Assembly: GCA_029339195.1 (NCBI GenBank)
Contig: JAPTJF010000369.1
Span: forward strand, 1 to 64,000
DNA length: 64,000 bases
Reading direction: 5' to 3'
Source of the DNA: Micractinium sp. NFX-FRZ
Taxonomy: Eukaryota; Chlorophyta; Trebouxiophyceae; Chlorellales; Chlorellaceae
In this document: in pieces, positions 46,349 to 57,827 of the stretch
Layout: each line of letters starts with the position of its first letter
Position numbering within the stretch: position 1 is the first letter of the stretch
Translations under genes and position numbers: made by a program
The notes under the pieces: generated by a model
Database searches by the model: none
What the model saw: only the letters and a program-made list of their open reading frames with translations
What the model was told of the DNA's origin: nothing

Positions 46349-46810
46349 GCACCCGACCACAGCGAGGCTCTCGACTCAGCCTGACCGACCGCCTTGTGGC
46401 GTGGGGCAGGGGCCAGGGTTGGGAGGGCGGTGGGAGGCCCCCTTCCCACCCTGCACTGCACTGCTCCGCCCGGCCCTGCCCTGCCCACCCCAACCGCACA
46501 TACCCCGGCCTACCTGCCTGCCTGCCTGCTGTTATGTGCTTCACACCAACCAAAGACGCGCAGCCCCGCTTCGTGATTGCCGGCCCGCACTGACCCACCC
46601 CTATTCATTCTCCCTGCTTGTCGCCCCGCCCTCCCCGCCTCCCCGCGCCACCGCGCCAGCACTGCCTGTTTCGTCCCTCCTTGGGGCTGTCCGGCCTCGG
46701 CCTGCCCCCGCCCTGTGTGTGCGCCATGTGCTGGTGCAAGCACAGACCCTGGTGCCCTGCCTCCCGCTTTGACTACGACCTGTGGCCACAGCCCCCGCGC
46801 GGCTCTGCTG

Positions 46811-46815
46811 TGTAA
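46811..46815 (+). terminator. Polyadenylation signal TGTAA of the ArfGAP gene
   Basis: 463 nt after the ArfGAP stop codon. Confidence 0.5.
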
Positions 46816-46830
46816 CACCGATGTTGTTAC

Positions 46831-46835
46831 TTACA
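46831..46835 (-). terminator. Possible TGTAA signal of the F-box gene (minus strand)
   Basis: TTACA on the plus strand, 16 nt beyond the ArfGAP signal. It implies a roughly 785-nt 3' UTR for the F-box gene. Confidence 0.4.
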
Positions 46836-47619
46836 TACATACATCAAGACATCAAGACATTACTAAGACATGGTTGGTTGACTGGGGACCCGAAGTCTGA
46901 CAAGGGGGAGGCAGCTGGGTCACGTGGAGCTGCTGCTGCTGGTGCTGCTGGCACGCTGCAGCTCTCTACACATGGGGCGGGCCGCGAGGTGCCGGCAAAG
47001 CAAAAGCATGTATGGGTGCCGGGGGAGGCAAGGCTTGCGGACAGGCGAGGAGAGGGGGCTGCGTTGTGCTGCAAGGGCCCCATGCTGGAGAAGGAGGAAA
47101 GGAGGATGCGGGGGAAGGGTGATGCAGGGGTGGCGGGGCACACATGTGGATTGTACATTGATGGATGGATGGAGGGCTGGTCGAACATATTGCTCGCTGG
47201 TAAGTATTCACGGCCTTAAGTGCAGAGTACAAGAATACATAACTGTGCAGCAGAGGGGGGGGGGAGTCACACTCGCGGGGCAGGGTAGGTGGGCGCACGA
47301 GGTGGGGCATTTGAGGATGGGGTGGGGAGGGCTTGGCGGGGGCGTGTATTGCAGTGGTCGTTCGTTGTGTTGGGCTGTTCCAACACGCTTGGGGTGGGAT
47401 GCGGGGCAGCAGAGGTGTGCTATTATGGCGTGGAGGCAGAGGCAAAGCAGTGCAGGAGGGAAGAGGGGCGGGGAGCTCAAAGCGGCAGCAGTGTCGGGAC
47501 GGTGGGAAGGAGCGCTGAGCGGCGGGGCGGGGTCGGGGAGCATTGTATAGTAACATAGTAACAACCCATGGGGGGGGCGGCGGGTCCAGTGCGTGTGTGG
47601 CGCAGCTATGGAGGGTATG

Positions 47620-49792
47620 TCAGTTGAGGAGCAGGGAGGGCGGGCCGAGGGCAGGGGGTGCCTCCCACGGCGCAGGCACCCGGGGCTCAAGAGGCGGCGT
47701 GACGCGCACCACCTGCAGGCCCGGGCGGCGGCACGCCAGGCGCTGGCAGGCCAGCTGCAGAGCCTCTGCTGCCTCGCCGGGCTGCCCGGGCACAGCAGCT
47801 GCTGCCGGTGCAGGAAATTCGAGGCGGGCCAGCGAGGGGTGGGCCTCTGCCCAGGCCCAGAAGAAGTCCCACAGGTTGGGCTGCTGCTGCTGGGCTGCAG
47901 CCGCCATGCCGCTGGTGCCGCCGCAGGTGGCCAGCGTGGGTGCTGGGCAGTCCACCAGACGCAGGTGCTGCAGGTGCTGGGCAGAGGCCAGCCAGGGCAG
48001 GCTGGCGCAGGCGAGCGCGTAGCTTGTGGTGAGGCGGCGCAGGGTGGCGGGCCACGGCACCGCGGGCAGCATGCTACAGGCGGCGACGAAGCAGCCGCTG
48101 CCGCCGGGGCAGAAGCGGGCAAAGCTGCTGCTGCTGCTGCTGGGGCCGTCGCCGCTGCCGGGCGCCAGCGCTGGCGCCAGCCCCCGCACGCTGGCCTCGG
48201 CGCCAGACCCGAGGCAGGGCACAACGGTGAGCAGCTGCACGCTGCGCAGCACTGCCAGGGCCGGCAGGCAGGCTGCGGCAGCGGGCAGCTGCGCCAGGGT
48301 GAGGCGTGTGAGCTGGCTAGACAGCGGGCGCAGCGCGGCGTCCAGCTCAGCCGCCAGGCTGGCGGCTGCCAGGCTGTCGCCCTGGGCATGCCCGGTGTGC
48401 CCGGCGTGCACGCCGCACAGGCGCAGCTCCTCCAGGGTCGACAGGGAGGGCAGGGAGGCGGGCAGGCGGCAGTTGTCGAGGTGCAGGCTGCGCAGGCTTT
48501 GCAGACGGGGCAGGGCGCCAAAGCCGCCGCTGCCGTAGCCAACGCCGCGCAGGTGCAGGGTGCGCAGGGCGCTGAGCTCGGCAAACTGTGGGCAGGCAAG
48601 GGAGGCGGCGGGGCGGGGGCTCCCGGTCAGACGTGGCGGGGCGGGCGGAGGTGCAGAGCCGGAGGCGTGCATGCACAAACAAGCGGGCAGGCAGGCAGGC
48701 AGGCAGGGAGGCTCCGCAACTGCCGGCTGTGCCATGGAACTGCCACATGTGGCGCCCCATACACATCCTGCCGGACCAGCGCACCCAGCAGGGCACACCC
48801 AGCAGGCAGCAGGCAGCAACCTGCAGTGCCCAGCATCTCTGGAAGCAACCTAGGCACGCCCACTGCTCTCGTCAGCTCCAAATCTTGCACACCGCCCACA
48901 CACCTGCGGCAGCATCTCCGCCCCTCGGTCGTCGGCGATCACCAGGGACGTGAGGCCGCGGGGCAGCGCGACGCCCGGCGCCATGAGGATGACAGGTGCC
49001 GCCAGCTCCAGCGCCCGCAGCTCCGACAGCCCCTCCAACGTGGACAGCAGGTGCAGGCGGGTGCGGGCGCGCAGGCGCACCTCCCGCAGGCCGCGCAGCG
49101 CCACCACCCAGCCGTTTGGCACCAGTGTGGAGCAGTGGGAGATGCAGAGGCTGGTGGCCGCAGCGCACACGGTGGCGCAGTTGTTCAGCAGGGCAACTGC
49201 CTCGGCCGCGCCCTCGCCGGGCATCTGCATCGCCGGGCCGTCGTGCCAGAGGCTGAGGGAGATGGTGCGGGTGGCGTGGGGCGCGTGGCGCAGCAGCCAC
49301 AGCAGCAGCGCGCGCAGGCGGGGCAGCACAGCGGACACATCGGCGCCCGCCAGCTGCACGCACACCACCTCCAGCAGCTGACGGCTGACGCTGAGCTCGC
49401 GCCAGCGCCGGCAGACCAGCGCCACGCCGCCCACCCTGCAGAGGGCAGGGGCGCAAGGGAGGGAGGGGAGGGGAGGTTGGAGGAGGGGAGGCGCCGGTCA
49501 GACAGCGCCCGGTGGCGGTAGGGTGGCGGCGGCAAAGTGTGTGCTGCAGCGCAGGGGCATCAGGGGTGCTTAAGGGCGCATGCGCGGTGCAATATGTAGC
49601 AGGAGATGTTTTCGTAGCAAGCCAAGCCTACTCCCGGCTGTTCCTACCCCACCCCGGTCATGCCCCTTCAAACAAAAAAAGTAGTGTGGGTGTATCGCGA
49701 GCTCGCCTATCTTTGAGCGGCAGAAGGCTGAAGATGCTCAACAGAAGGTTCTCGTCCAGTTGGTGGATCGGGCCGGGGCGCTGGGCTGCCAT
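47620..49792 (-). CDS. F-box protein with leucine-rich repeats
   Basis: Three minus-strand exons: 49707-49792, 48904-49435, 47620-48585. Total 1584 nt (527 aa). The F-box is split by intron 1. The spliced sequence reads LDENLLLSIFSLLPLKDRVG directly followed by GVALVCRRWREL, a good match to the family consensus that binds SKP1. That junction needs a GC donor (ATAG/GCGAGC); no GT donor gives the right phase. The rest has irregular LRR-like units, such as LRTLHLRGVGYGSGGFGALP, LRSLHLDNCRLPASLPSL and LEELRLCGVHAG. The protein should be the substrate receptor of an SCF ubiquitin ligase; the target is unknown. The C-terminal 150 residues have no clear motif. Confidence 0.85.
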
Positions 49793-52070
49793 CGCGTCCC
49801 TCTAACAGGCCGAGTGGCCTGCTACAGCCCCTACAGGCAAGGCTAGAAGGCTTGCAATGGATGCGTGCCGCGGGTTCGCCGACTTAAACCCAGGGTGGCC
49901 TCTGGCGCCAGATTTGCATGCTGATTTTTGTTGACCCCCCCGGCGCCCAGCTGGCGGTAGTATCTGGCATTTCGTGGGAGGAGTTCCACTCTGCTACCCT
50001 ACTCTATCCTGCTCTACCCCGTTGCACGTGCAACTCTTCTGAGCACCCAACATGGGCAGCCTACCGCAAGGTGGCCTGCCCAGCAGATGTGGCATCAGGC
50101 ATGCAGCGGAGGCGGTGGGGGATATACCCCCCACGTAGGAGGCCCGCCGTGGCTGCCGCTGTTGAACCCCGCAAACCCTACCCTCTCATACTAGATATCT
50201 CCACCTGCTGCCGCGTTTCTCGCACCTGCCGATTCTGGCTCCAGGATCTCGCGGGATCAGTGTGAGGCGCGGTGCAGGGGGTGAGGCGAGGCACCAGAGC
50301 AATGAGGGCACTACCACCGGCGGTGCCACTTGCACACCACCTGGGGCAGGTGGAGGGGCAGATGGAGGGGCAGATGGAAGGCAGGCAGGACCCCCCACCC
50401 CCCTCCCACACGCACAGCTGGAACTCCCAGCCCCCCAGCTGGCAGCAACCACTCTCATCAGGGGCTGGCAGCTCCCCACCTGGCAGCATCCTGAGGCCTG
50501 CAAGCACACGCCCCCCCCCCCCCCCCTCCCCCCGATGGAGGCCGGCAGCGCCTCCCCAGGCGGCAGCTTCCCCACTCAGCTGCCAGCTTCCCCGCCCAGC
50601 TGCCAGCGCTCTGCAGCTGCAGGCGTGGTGGGGGACCCTGCCTTGGATGCACGGTCAGCGCGGTCAGCACAGCTTCGTGCGAGGTGTGGCTTGGGTGCAG
50701 GGGCAGCGGCAAACACATCAGCAAGGGCCACAGCGAGCAGAGGCTTGGTGCGCGGCGCTGTGATGCCGCTCTGATGACGCTCACACACCGCTGGGCTGTT
50801 ACAGTTCCCGTGATCTCATTGGAGCATACCTGAGGGCCAGCCGGCCGGTGCTTTGCCCACTCTCTAGCCCATTGGAGCACATCTGAGGGCCAGCAATGCG
50901 TTGCTGTGCCCGCTCTAAAGATCTCTAGCCCGGCATGTACACCGGCCCACAGCTGTGCCCCCCACAGACGCCAATGGCAAGGTGTTGAAGCCCGCAGCAT
51001 TGCCCCGCCATCTTGGGAACCACACGCTCAGCTTGCGCAATCCCAAGCTTGCTTTGCACCCCCCCTTACACACACATCCACACTGGTGCTCCACGCTGTT
51101 GTGCACGGTGTAAAGGCGGCGGGACGGGTGGTGCTTGCTTGCATGGATGGGGAACGCCCACGCGAGTGCGGTGGGTGGTGTACGCAAATAGGTGATGAGG
51201 CTGCGGCACCCGGAATGGACCCAGGTTGCATATGCAGGTGGATCGGGCAAAGGGTGGTATCTGAAGGTCAGGAACGGTATCTGGTCGGGGTAAGCAAGCG
51301 GTGGTAGGCAACGGGCTGGGGTTGGGTGCGACTCTGACCAGGCAGGGTGCCCCGGCAGGGAAGCAAGGTGAATCAAGAGGCGGGGGGCGGGGGGCATGGT
51401 TGGTGGGGGACGCTACCCGAGCAAACGGGGCGCGCCCAGAAAGGAACGAGCTTGGGCAGGCACAGAGGGAAAACTGGGGGCCTGGCTGGACAGCAGGCCG
51501 TGGGTGGGCCAGCAAGGAGGAAGGGAGGGTCGTGGTATGAAAGGCAGCGCAAGTCGGTTGGTCACTACATCTGCATGCTAGGACGGCAGGCGCACCCCGG
51601 GAGGGGGCTAGGGTGCCGCCCCCTGCTGCCGGGTAAGTGGGGCTTGGGCTGGCTGGAAAGAGAGTTTGACGGCACAAGGTGGAGAGGAGGCGCCCGGCAA
51701 CAGCACCGGCTGGAGAGGACAGCTTCAATGGCAGCACGCGTGGGGCAGATAAGTTGCAACACAGGCATACATGAAAGGGAGTGCACAGGTGGAATGAAAG
51801 ATCAAGCAAAGGGTGGAAACAGGGGCCGGCAAGCGCTGGGAGCAACTGGCAAAGGGGCGGCGCAGCAGCTCACGCTATCATCTGTCAGCGTCATCATCTG
51901 CCAGCAGCAGGCCCCGGGAGCACCCGAAAGCTGGCAGCCGCAGGGCACCTTGCCTGGGTTGTGGGCCCGCCCCCGGCAGGCAGCCAGGCAGGCGGGCAGG
52001 CCAAAGGCTTTGCTCCCACCCAGGGGCTGGCTGCGCCAGCACGGCACCCAGGGTCAGCCAGAAAGCGCGT
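49793..52070. other. 2.3-kb spacer without a supportable gene
   Basis: Contains the F-box promoter on the left and the 3' UTR of the 1125-aa CBM20 gene on the right. Noted items are an open frame at 49918-50265 without introns or motifs, a poly-C run near 50511-50526, a two-copy 60-bp repeat at 50818-50930, and minus-strand TGTAA motifs at 50799-50803 and 51066-51070. Confidence 0.5.
50818..50930. repeat. Two-copy tandem repeat of about 55-60 bp
   Basis: Copies at 50818-50870 and 50871-50930 share ATTGGAGCA, CTGAGGGCCAGC and CTCTAGCCC in the same order. Confidence 0.8.
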
Positions 52071-55000
52071 TCACAGCCAGACCTGGGCCAGCACGGCGGC
52101 GAGGGCCAGCCAGAAGGCCACGTCAGCAGCGGCGCGTGCGGGCCCCGCCGGTACCGCGATGCGTGCTGTGCCCCACAGCAGATTGGCTGCCTCGAGTACC
52201 GACAGTGCAACGATGACGAACGCCACCACTGTAAGGATGGAGGGTGGGGAAACACAGGCAATGGGTTGGGCAGAGCAGGTGGAGGGGGAGGCGGCTGGGG
52301 GCCCGGAACAATGGCAGCCACGGCAGGACCCAAGGCAGGGCATGCAAGAGGCACACCAAGCGGTGGCACACGGACCGGCAGGCAGGGGGGTGAGGCGGGC
52401 AGGCAAAGCTGCAGGCAGGCAGAGAGGCAGGCAGCCGCGGCAGGCAAAGCGGGTGGGCAGGCAGGCTCAGTGGGCAGGCAGCAGGCGGGGGAAGGGGGAA
52501 GAGGAGGAGAAGGGGGAGAGGAGCGGGCACTCACTGGGCGTGCTGGGGCGCTGCCAGTCGTCCTCCACTCCATACCCACCCAGCGGGTAGGCCTGCCGCC
52601 CGCCAGACCTGCCTGCTGCCGAGCCCGCTGTGGTGTCAAACAGGCGCACGACATCGTCATGCTTTGCCTGCTGCGCCTGCTGCCCCGGCTGTGCCTCAAA
52701 AGAGGAAAACAGGCGCACCACCTCGTCCTGCTGCTGCTGGCCCTGCTCCTGGGCGGGGGGTGCCAGCGGCACGACTTCTGCAGTGGGGGATGCCGGCACA
52801 ACCAGCGGCGGCTCCCCTGGCGGCGCCGTGGGCGCAGCCTGACGCTTGCTGTCCCAAGCGGCGGCGGAAGCGGGCTGGCCCTCCTCCTCCCGCTGCGCCT
52901 CCTCCTCCTCCTCCTGCGCCTGCGCCTGCCGCGATGGCGGCACCGGGACAGGCAGGCTGACGTCCCCCGCCTTGAGTTGCTGCTCTTGCTTGCGCTGCTG
53001 CCGCTTGGGGGACTCATCGGAGGCTGCCGCCTGCACGGGAGGCGGGGCAGCCACACCGGCGGCGCCCTTGCTGCGCCGCGCGCTGAAGAAGAATGGGCTG
53101 GTCCCGCACAGCTGCCGCAGCTGTGCTGGCGGCTGCGGCGGGCGCTGCGCCCTGCCCCGCCACATGCTGCCGCTGGCGCCGGCGGCCGGCACGGCACGCC
53201 TGGCTGCGCTGCGCACGGAGAGCGCACTGGCCTGCACGTTGCGCGCACCCGGCTGGCTGCTGCTGCTGGCAGGTGGCGTCGGCGGCGCCTCCCCTGCTGC
53301 CTGCACGCCGCTGCCATTGCTGCCGCTGTGCCCGGCGGTGTGGCTGCCGCTGCTGCTGCTGCCGCTGCTGCTGTCAGACATGCGCTTGAGCGTGCGTTCC
53401 AGGGCGGCAGCGGTTTCCGGGGGCAGCAGGGCGCTGGCAAGCTGTGCCGCCATCTCGCTGGCAGAGGGCTGGGAGGCATCATCAAAGGAGAAGCAGAAGG
53501 TGACCTCATCCCCGCGGTCGCTGCCTGCCCCGGGCGCCTTTGCGCCCTTTGCCAACGCCGCAGCGGCGCCACTGCTGGCGGCGGCAGTGCCGTTGCTGGC
53601 GCCAGCCGGCTCGGCAGCCGGCTGGGAAGGAGCGGCGGCAGCAGGGCCTTCCTGCTCCTCCTCCTGCTCCTCCTCCTGCGCCACTGCCTGCACCTCCTCC
53701 TCCTCCGCCTCCAGCTCCTCCTGCTCCGCTGCCACCTGCGCATTCTCCCCCTCCTCCTGCTGCGCTGCCACCTGCGCCGCCTGCTCCTCCTCCTGCTGCG
53801 CCTCCTCCTGCGCCTCCTCCTGTGGCTGCACCACTGCCTGCGCCTCCTCCGCCTCCTCCTGCTCCGCCACTGCCTGCGCCGCCACTGCCGGCGCCTCCTC
53901 CTGCTGCCCAAACTGCTGGCTGAGGTACTTGAGCTCCTGCTGCGCCGTCTCATCAAGCATGTCGTCATCATACCTGCCAGTAAGTGAGTAGGGGGCGGGG
54001 CAGGGGAGGGCACCTCAAATCGCGCAGGTGCGGGTAAGAGAGCACTTGCGAGTGGGTTCCCGCTGAGCTGGCCGGTGTTGCCAGGTCAAGAATGGCATGC
54101 AGTTGTCATGGCGCATCCGGTCTCGCGCCCTGGTAAGATTGCGCATCAGTGCACTGCGCAACCCACCAGTCTGTGCACTCTCCACCAGCAGCCGGCACCT
54201 CGGCGCACCCACTGCTAGCTACCTGCCACCCCGGGCAGGCGGGCAGGCAGGCACCCTTCACGCATGCAGGCAGGCACCCTTCATGCAGGCGGGCAGGCCT
54301 CACAGGCAGAAGCACTCACACGCTGGAGGTAGACAGGTGGGTGATCGGCAGGCGCGGCAGGCCGTTGTCGGCTGCCTGCTGGGCCACTGATGGCGGTACT
54401 GGTGCGGCAAGGCCCGCTTTGCCGGCCGCTGCGGCAGCAGCTGCCGGCTCGACGGCTGCCGCGCGCGCCGCTCTGGCGGCCGCTGCCGCGGCCTCCAGCC
54501 GAGCCTTTGCCCGCGCGGCAGCTGCCATTGCCCGCGCGGTTGCCTCCTGCAGATCCCGGCGCTCAACAGGCGAGGCGGGCCGTGCCTCTGCCGCCTCTGC
54601 TGCTGCTGCTTGGACCAGCATGGGCTGTGGCACACTCTGCAGGGTCCCCTGCGCTGGCTGCACGGCAGCTGGCATGCTGCTGACCGCCGGCGCAGCCCCG
54701 CCATCAGCTGCGGCCACCAGGCCCGCCGCTGCCGCCTCCTCCACTACCTCCTCGGCCACAGCCTGCGCCTCTGCGGCCTCTGCCACAGCCTCCTCTTCCT
54801 CCGCCTCTGCCTCTGCCACAGGCGCCTGAGGCTCCGCCACTCCCTCTGCCTCTGCCTCCTCTGCCAAGGCCGCCTCTGCCTCCTCTGCCTCTGCCTCTGC
54901 CTCGGGCTGTGCAGCGGCTGCATCAGCCGGCACTGCCTCCACCTCTGCCTGTGCCTCCTCCTCTGCAGGGGGCCCAACCTCCTCCTCCTCGGCAGCCTCC

Positions 55001-55436
55001 TCCTGCTCCTCCTCCTCAGCGCCAGCTGCTGCCTCCACTACAGGCGCAACCATGGCCAGCCCCGTGCCAGCTGGCACGGCCGCCACCGCCAGCTCAGCCT
55101 CCCGGGCCAGGCGTGCCAGCTCGGCTTGCACCAGCTCCTGCACCTCCCGCCGCTTCCCTGCAATCTCAGCCTCACTGCAGGCAGGGCAGGCGGGCAGGTG
55201 GGCAGGCGGGCGGAGCAGGGTGTACAGTGGGGTCAGATGTCGGCTCTGGGAAGGCCCCACGCAGCACGCTCAGCATGGCATGGCAGGTGCCCCATCAAGG
55301 GACCCTGGGTCCAGCAAGCATCAAGTAACTCTCCACCAGCGCAGCATGGGCCCCGGTGCAGCGTGAATGAAGCAGCGCGGCTTCAGCAGCAGCAGCGGCG
55401 GCAGCCGCAGCACACAGCAGCAAGCACCCAGGCGGC

Positions 55437-55476
<40 letters not shown>

Positions 55477-56694
55477 CACGAACACTGCCGATGCGTCACC
55501 TGCGCTGCACCTCCATCTCCAGGGCTTCCACATGGGAAGCCAGCTCCAGCTTGCGCTGCCGCAGCTCCTCAACACGGGCGGCAGCAGCGGCGGCGTCAGC
55601 CGCCTGCGCCTCGTCCGGCACTGCAACGCCGACCGCCTCGCTGCCTGCTGCCGCTGCCTCTGCCGCTGCAGGCGCCTCTGCCTCTGCCTCCTGTGCTGCA
55701 GGTGCCTCTGTCGCCGGCTCCACAGGCGAATCTGCCTCTGCCGCCGCAGGCGCAGGCGACTCGGCGGCTGCCTCCTGCTCCGCCGCTGCAGGTGCCTGCT
55801 CCGCCTGTGGTACTGCTGCCGCCACTGCCGCCGCGAGAGGCAGCCTCACCACGACGTCGTGGCTGGCAGAGTCGCCCCATTGCATGGCCACGGTCACACC
55901 CAGGGCAGCTGCCGGCACGTCCAGAGGCCGGTCGCCACCCGCCTCCCACTGAATGGCGCCGCCCTGCTCAAACAGCAGCAGCTTGCACTGGTGCTCGCCA
56001 GGTGGCAGCGCCAGGGTGGCGACCCAGCTGTCGCCCTTCTGCCACTCCAGAGGCAGCGCTGCGGCAGCGTCCCAGGCGCCCAGCTGCGGGCAGCTGCCCA
56101 CAAGCTTCAGCTGCTCCCCAAAGTGCAGGGGGGTGGCGGGGACGCAGAAGGCGACCGGGACGAGGGTAGCGCTGCTGCCGCTGTCCACGGCCTGTGCATC
56201 GGGCTGTGCGCCGGCGGGCAGGTCGGAGGCTGCGGCGGCTGCTGTCCGGACGGGGCCGGCTGGAAGGGACGCCCGGCGACCCTGCAGAGAGAGGTCAAAA
56301 CTTGGTGGGTGGGTTGCAGGCTGCTGATGGCAGTCTAGAAAAAAGGCGGCATGAACTCCCAAGGGTCAGCAGGTGGACTCTAATGGACTACCGGCGGAGG
56401 ACTGTGCCAGCCCTGTGGTCCCCGCCCCCACACCGTGGTGCCCCCACCTGGACACTCCCAGGGTGTCGCGACAGGAGTTGCGCCAGCCCGATGCTGCTAT
56501 TGCGCGTCCTCCTCACTGCCAGGGGGGGACAGGGAGCGAGGAGTGTTGGTTTTTGCTGGCGAGCGCGAGTGGAGGCCGCACAGCTCAGAGCTTGCGCGTT
56601 GAGCCCTTGGAAGCGCACCTGATCGCCACGTTTGTCTATGAGATATCACAGAGGCGCTGCCAGGCCCACCCGCCGCCCAGCTGACGGCGCCCAT
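52071..56694 (-). CDS. CBM20 starch-binding coiled-coil protein with C-terminal membrane hairpin (1125 aa)
   Basis: Six minus-strand exons: 56619-56694, 56448-56515, 55500-56281, 54320-55174, 52535-53973, 52071-52228. Total 3378 nt (1125 aa). Residues 1-48 are Arg/Ser/Ala-rich and lack acids, like a plastid transit peptide. A CBM20 domain spans about 89-195, with the sugar-binding tryptophans in CPQLGAWD, LEWQKGDSW and IQWEAGGDR. Long Ala/Glu-rich helical stretches follow (about 210-600), then a Gln/Glu-rich disordered part with paired DEVVRLFSS and DDVVRLFDT motifs (about 1010-1040). The protein ends in two hydrophobic helices (MVAFVIVALSVLEAANLLWG and ADVAFWLALAAVLAQVWL). One helix block, RPASPVERRDLQEATARA (about residue 510), is shared with the neighbouring paralogue. 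CBM20 binds starch; a role in attaching starch to a plastid membrane, for example at the pyrenoid, is inference. Confidence 0.85.
55438..55474. repeat. (CA)n microsatellite in intron 3 of the 1125-aa CBM20 gene
   Basis: About 18 dinucleotide copies, just downstream of the exon 3 donor on the minus strand. Confidence 0.95.
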
Positions 56695-57827
56695 GGTGAG
56701 AGGTTTGCTTTCAAAGCTCCGCCCCACTTCCGCCCCGGCTCGTAGCTTGCTTTTTGGTGATGTTGCAGCACACGGCACGGGCAGGTGGCGCATTGGGGCC
56801 GGGTGGCTGTGGATCACAAACTTTCTCACACAGGGCGGCGCCACGTGGCGGTGATGCCGGCAGGGTGCCAGCAGTACACCGGTGTATATTGGTGCTAGCA
56901 GTGACCATCCCAGACGCTTCTGTCCCACTGCCCTGGTGCTGTCACAGGCAAGTTATCTGGAGTCACATTGAAGGGAGGGTCGGCGCTTGCATGTGCATTG
57001 TGTGCTGGGAATCAAGGCGGGAGGAGAGGTCACACCCTGGAGCCGCAGGGCGAGGCTGCCTGGCGGTGAGATGGCAATGTACAAAGGTGGGAAGGCCAGG
57101 TGGGGTATCCAGCAGCGGACAGTGGAGGGAAGAGAAGGAGGTTGGGATCCCAGGTAGAATGGGATGAAGGAAAGTGACGATCAAAGAAGGGGTGAAGTAG
57201 GGGTGAAGCATAGTACAGGCGGGAGGAGGGGGTGGGGCCGCGAATGTGCTGGCTGCGGAGGGCGGCAATCAGAGAGACAGGCAGGGTCAGATGAAAGGCG
57301 GGGTGCGGGCACGGATTCAGTTAGTAGAGTAGTCAGTAGCTTGTTGATTGAAACCATGAAAGGGGGATGGTGCACAGAAGGGTGCAGAGAGGTGCTGAGG
57401 CCCGGGGTCGAGTTCATTCTAGTGTGCAGGCATGAGGGTGCGTGCGTGGTTTGTACGGCGGACAGAGGGGACAAGCTTGTGGGGAGTGGGGAGTGCAGGG
57501 GGTGGATGGCTGGTACCAAATCGGATCGAGCAGCTGGGCTTGTAAGAGGGAAGACATGTAGCAAAAACAGGGTGGTGTGACGAGTGGCCGGAGCGTGCGG
57601 CACTATAAATCACAACTCAAGAAAGGGGGGGGAAAGGCAGGCAGGCAGGCAGGCAGGTGAGCAGGTCAACGCCGTACGGTCCCCCCAGGCGCACCAGGCA
57701 CCAGGCACCAGGGGGTGGCCGCCAATGCTGCCACACCTGCTCCCAGAGCAGACCGCAGAAGAGCACCTTCGCCCCTATGCTGCTGCAGCCTGCCCCTCCT
57801 CTGCCTCTGCCTCGCGCTGGCAGCCGC
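56695..57827. other. Spacer between the two CBM20 genes
   Basis: 1.13 kb: promoter of the 1125-aa gene (left) and 3' UTR of the 1533-aa gene (right). No other gene was supportable. A (GGCA)n run lies at about 57637-57656. Confidence 0.5.

Larger units (their letters stand above)
46349..47619. other. Convergent 3' region, ArfGAP / F-box gene
   Basis: 1.27 kb with no supportable gene. Holds the 3' UTRs; facing TGTAA signals at 46811-46835 probably end both transcripts, leaving a long F-box 3' UTR. Confidence 0.5.

Noticed and set aside
49918..50265. 115-codon plus-strand frame in the 2.3-kb spacer
   Set aside because: No motif, no splice sites and a weak start; cannot be distinguished from chance.
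51813..53987. Plus-strand open frame of about 720 codons
   Set aside because: Antisense to exons 5-6 of the 1125-aa CBM20 gene; composition artefact (Leu/Arg-rich, no domain).
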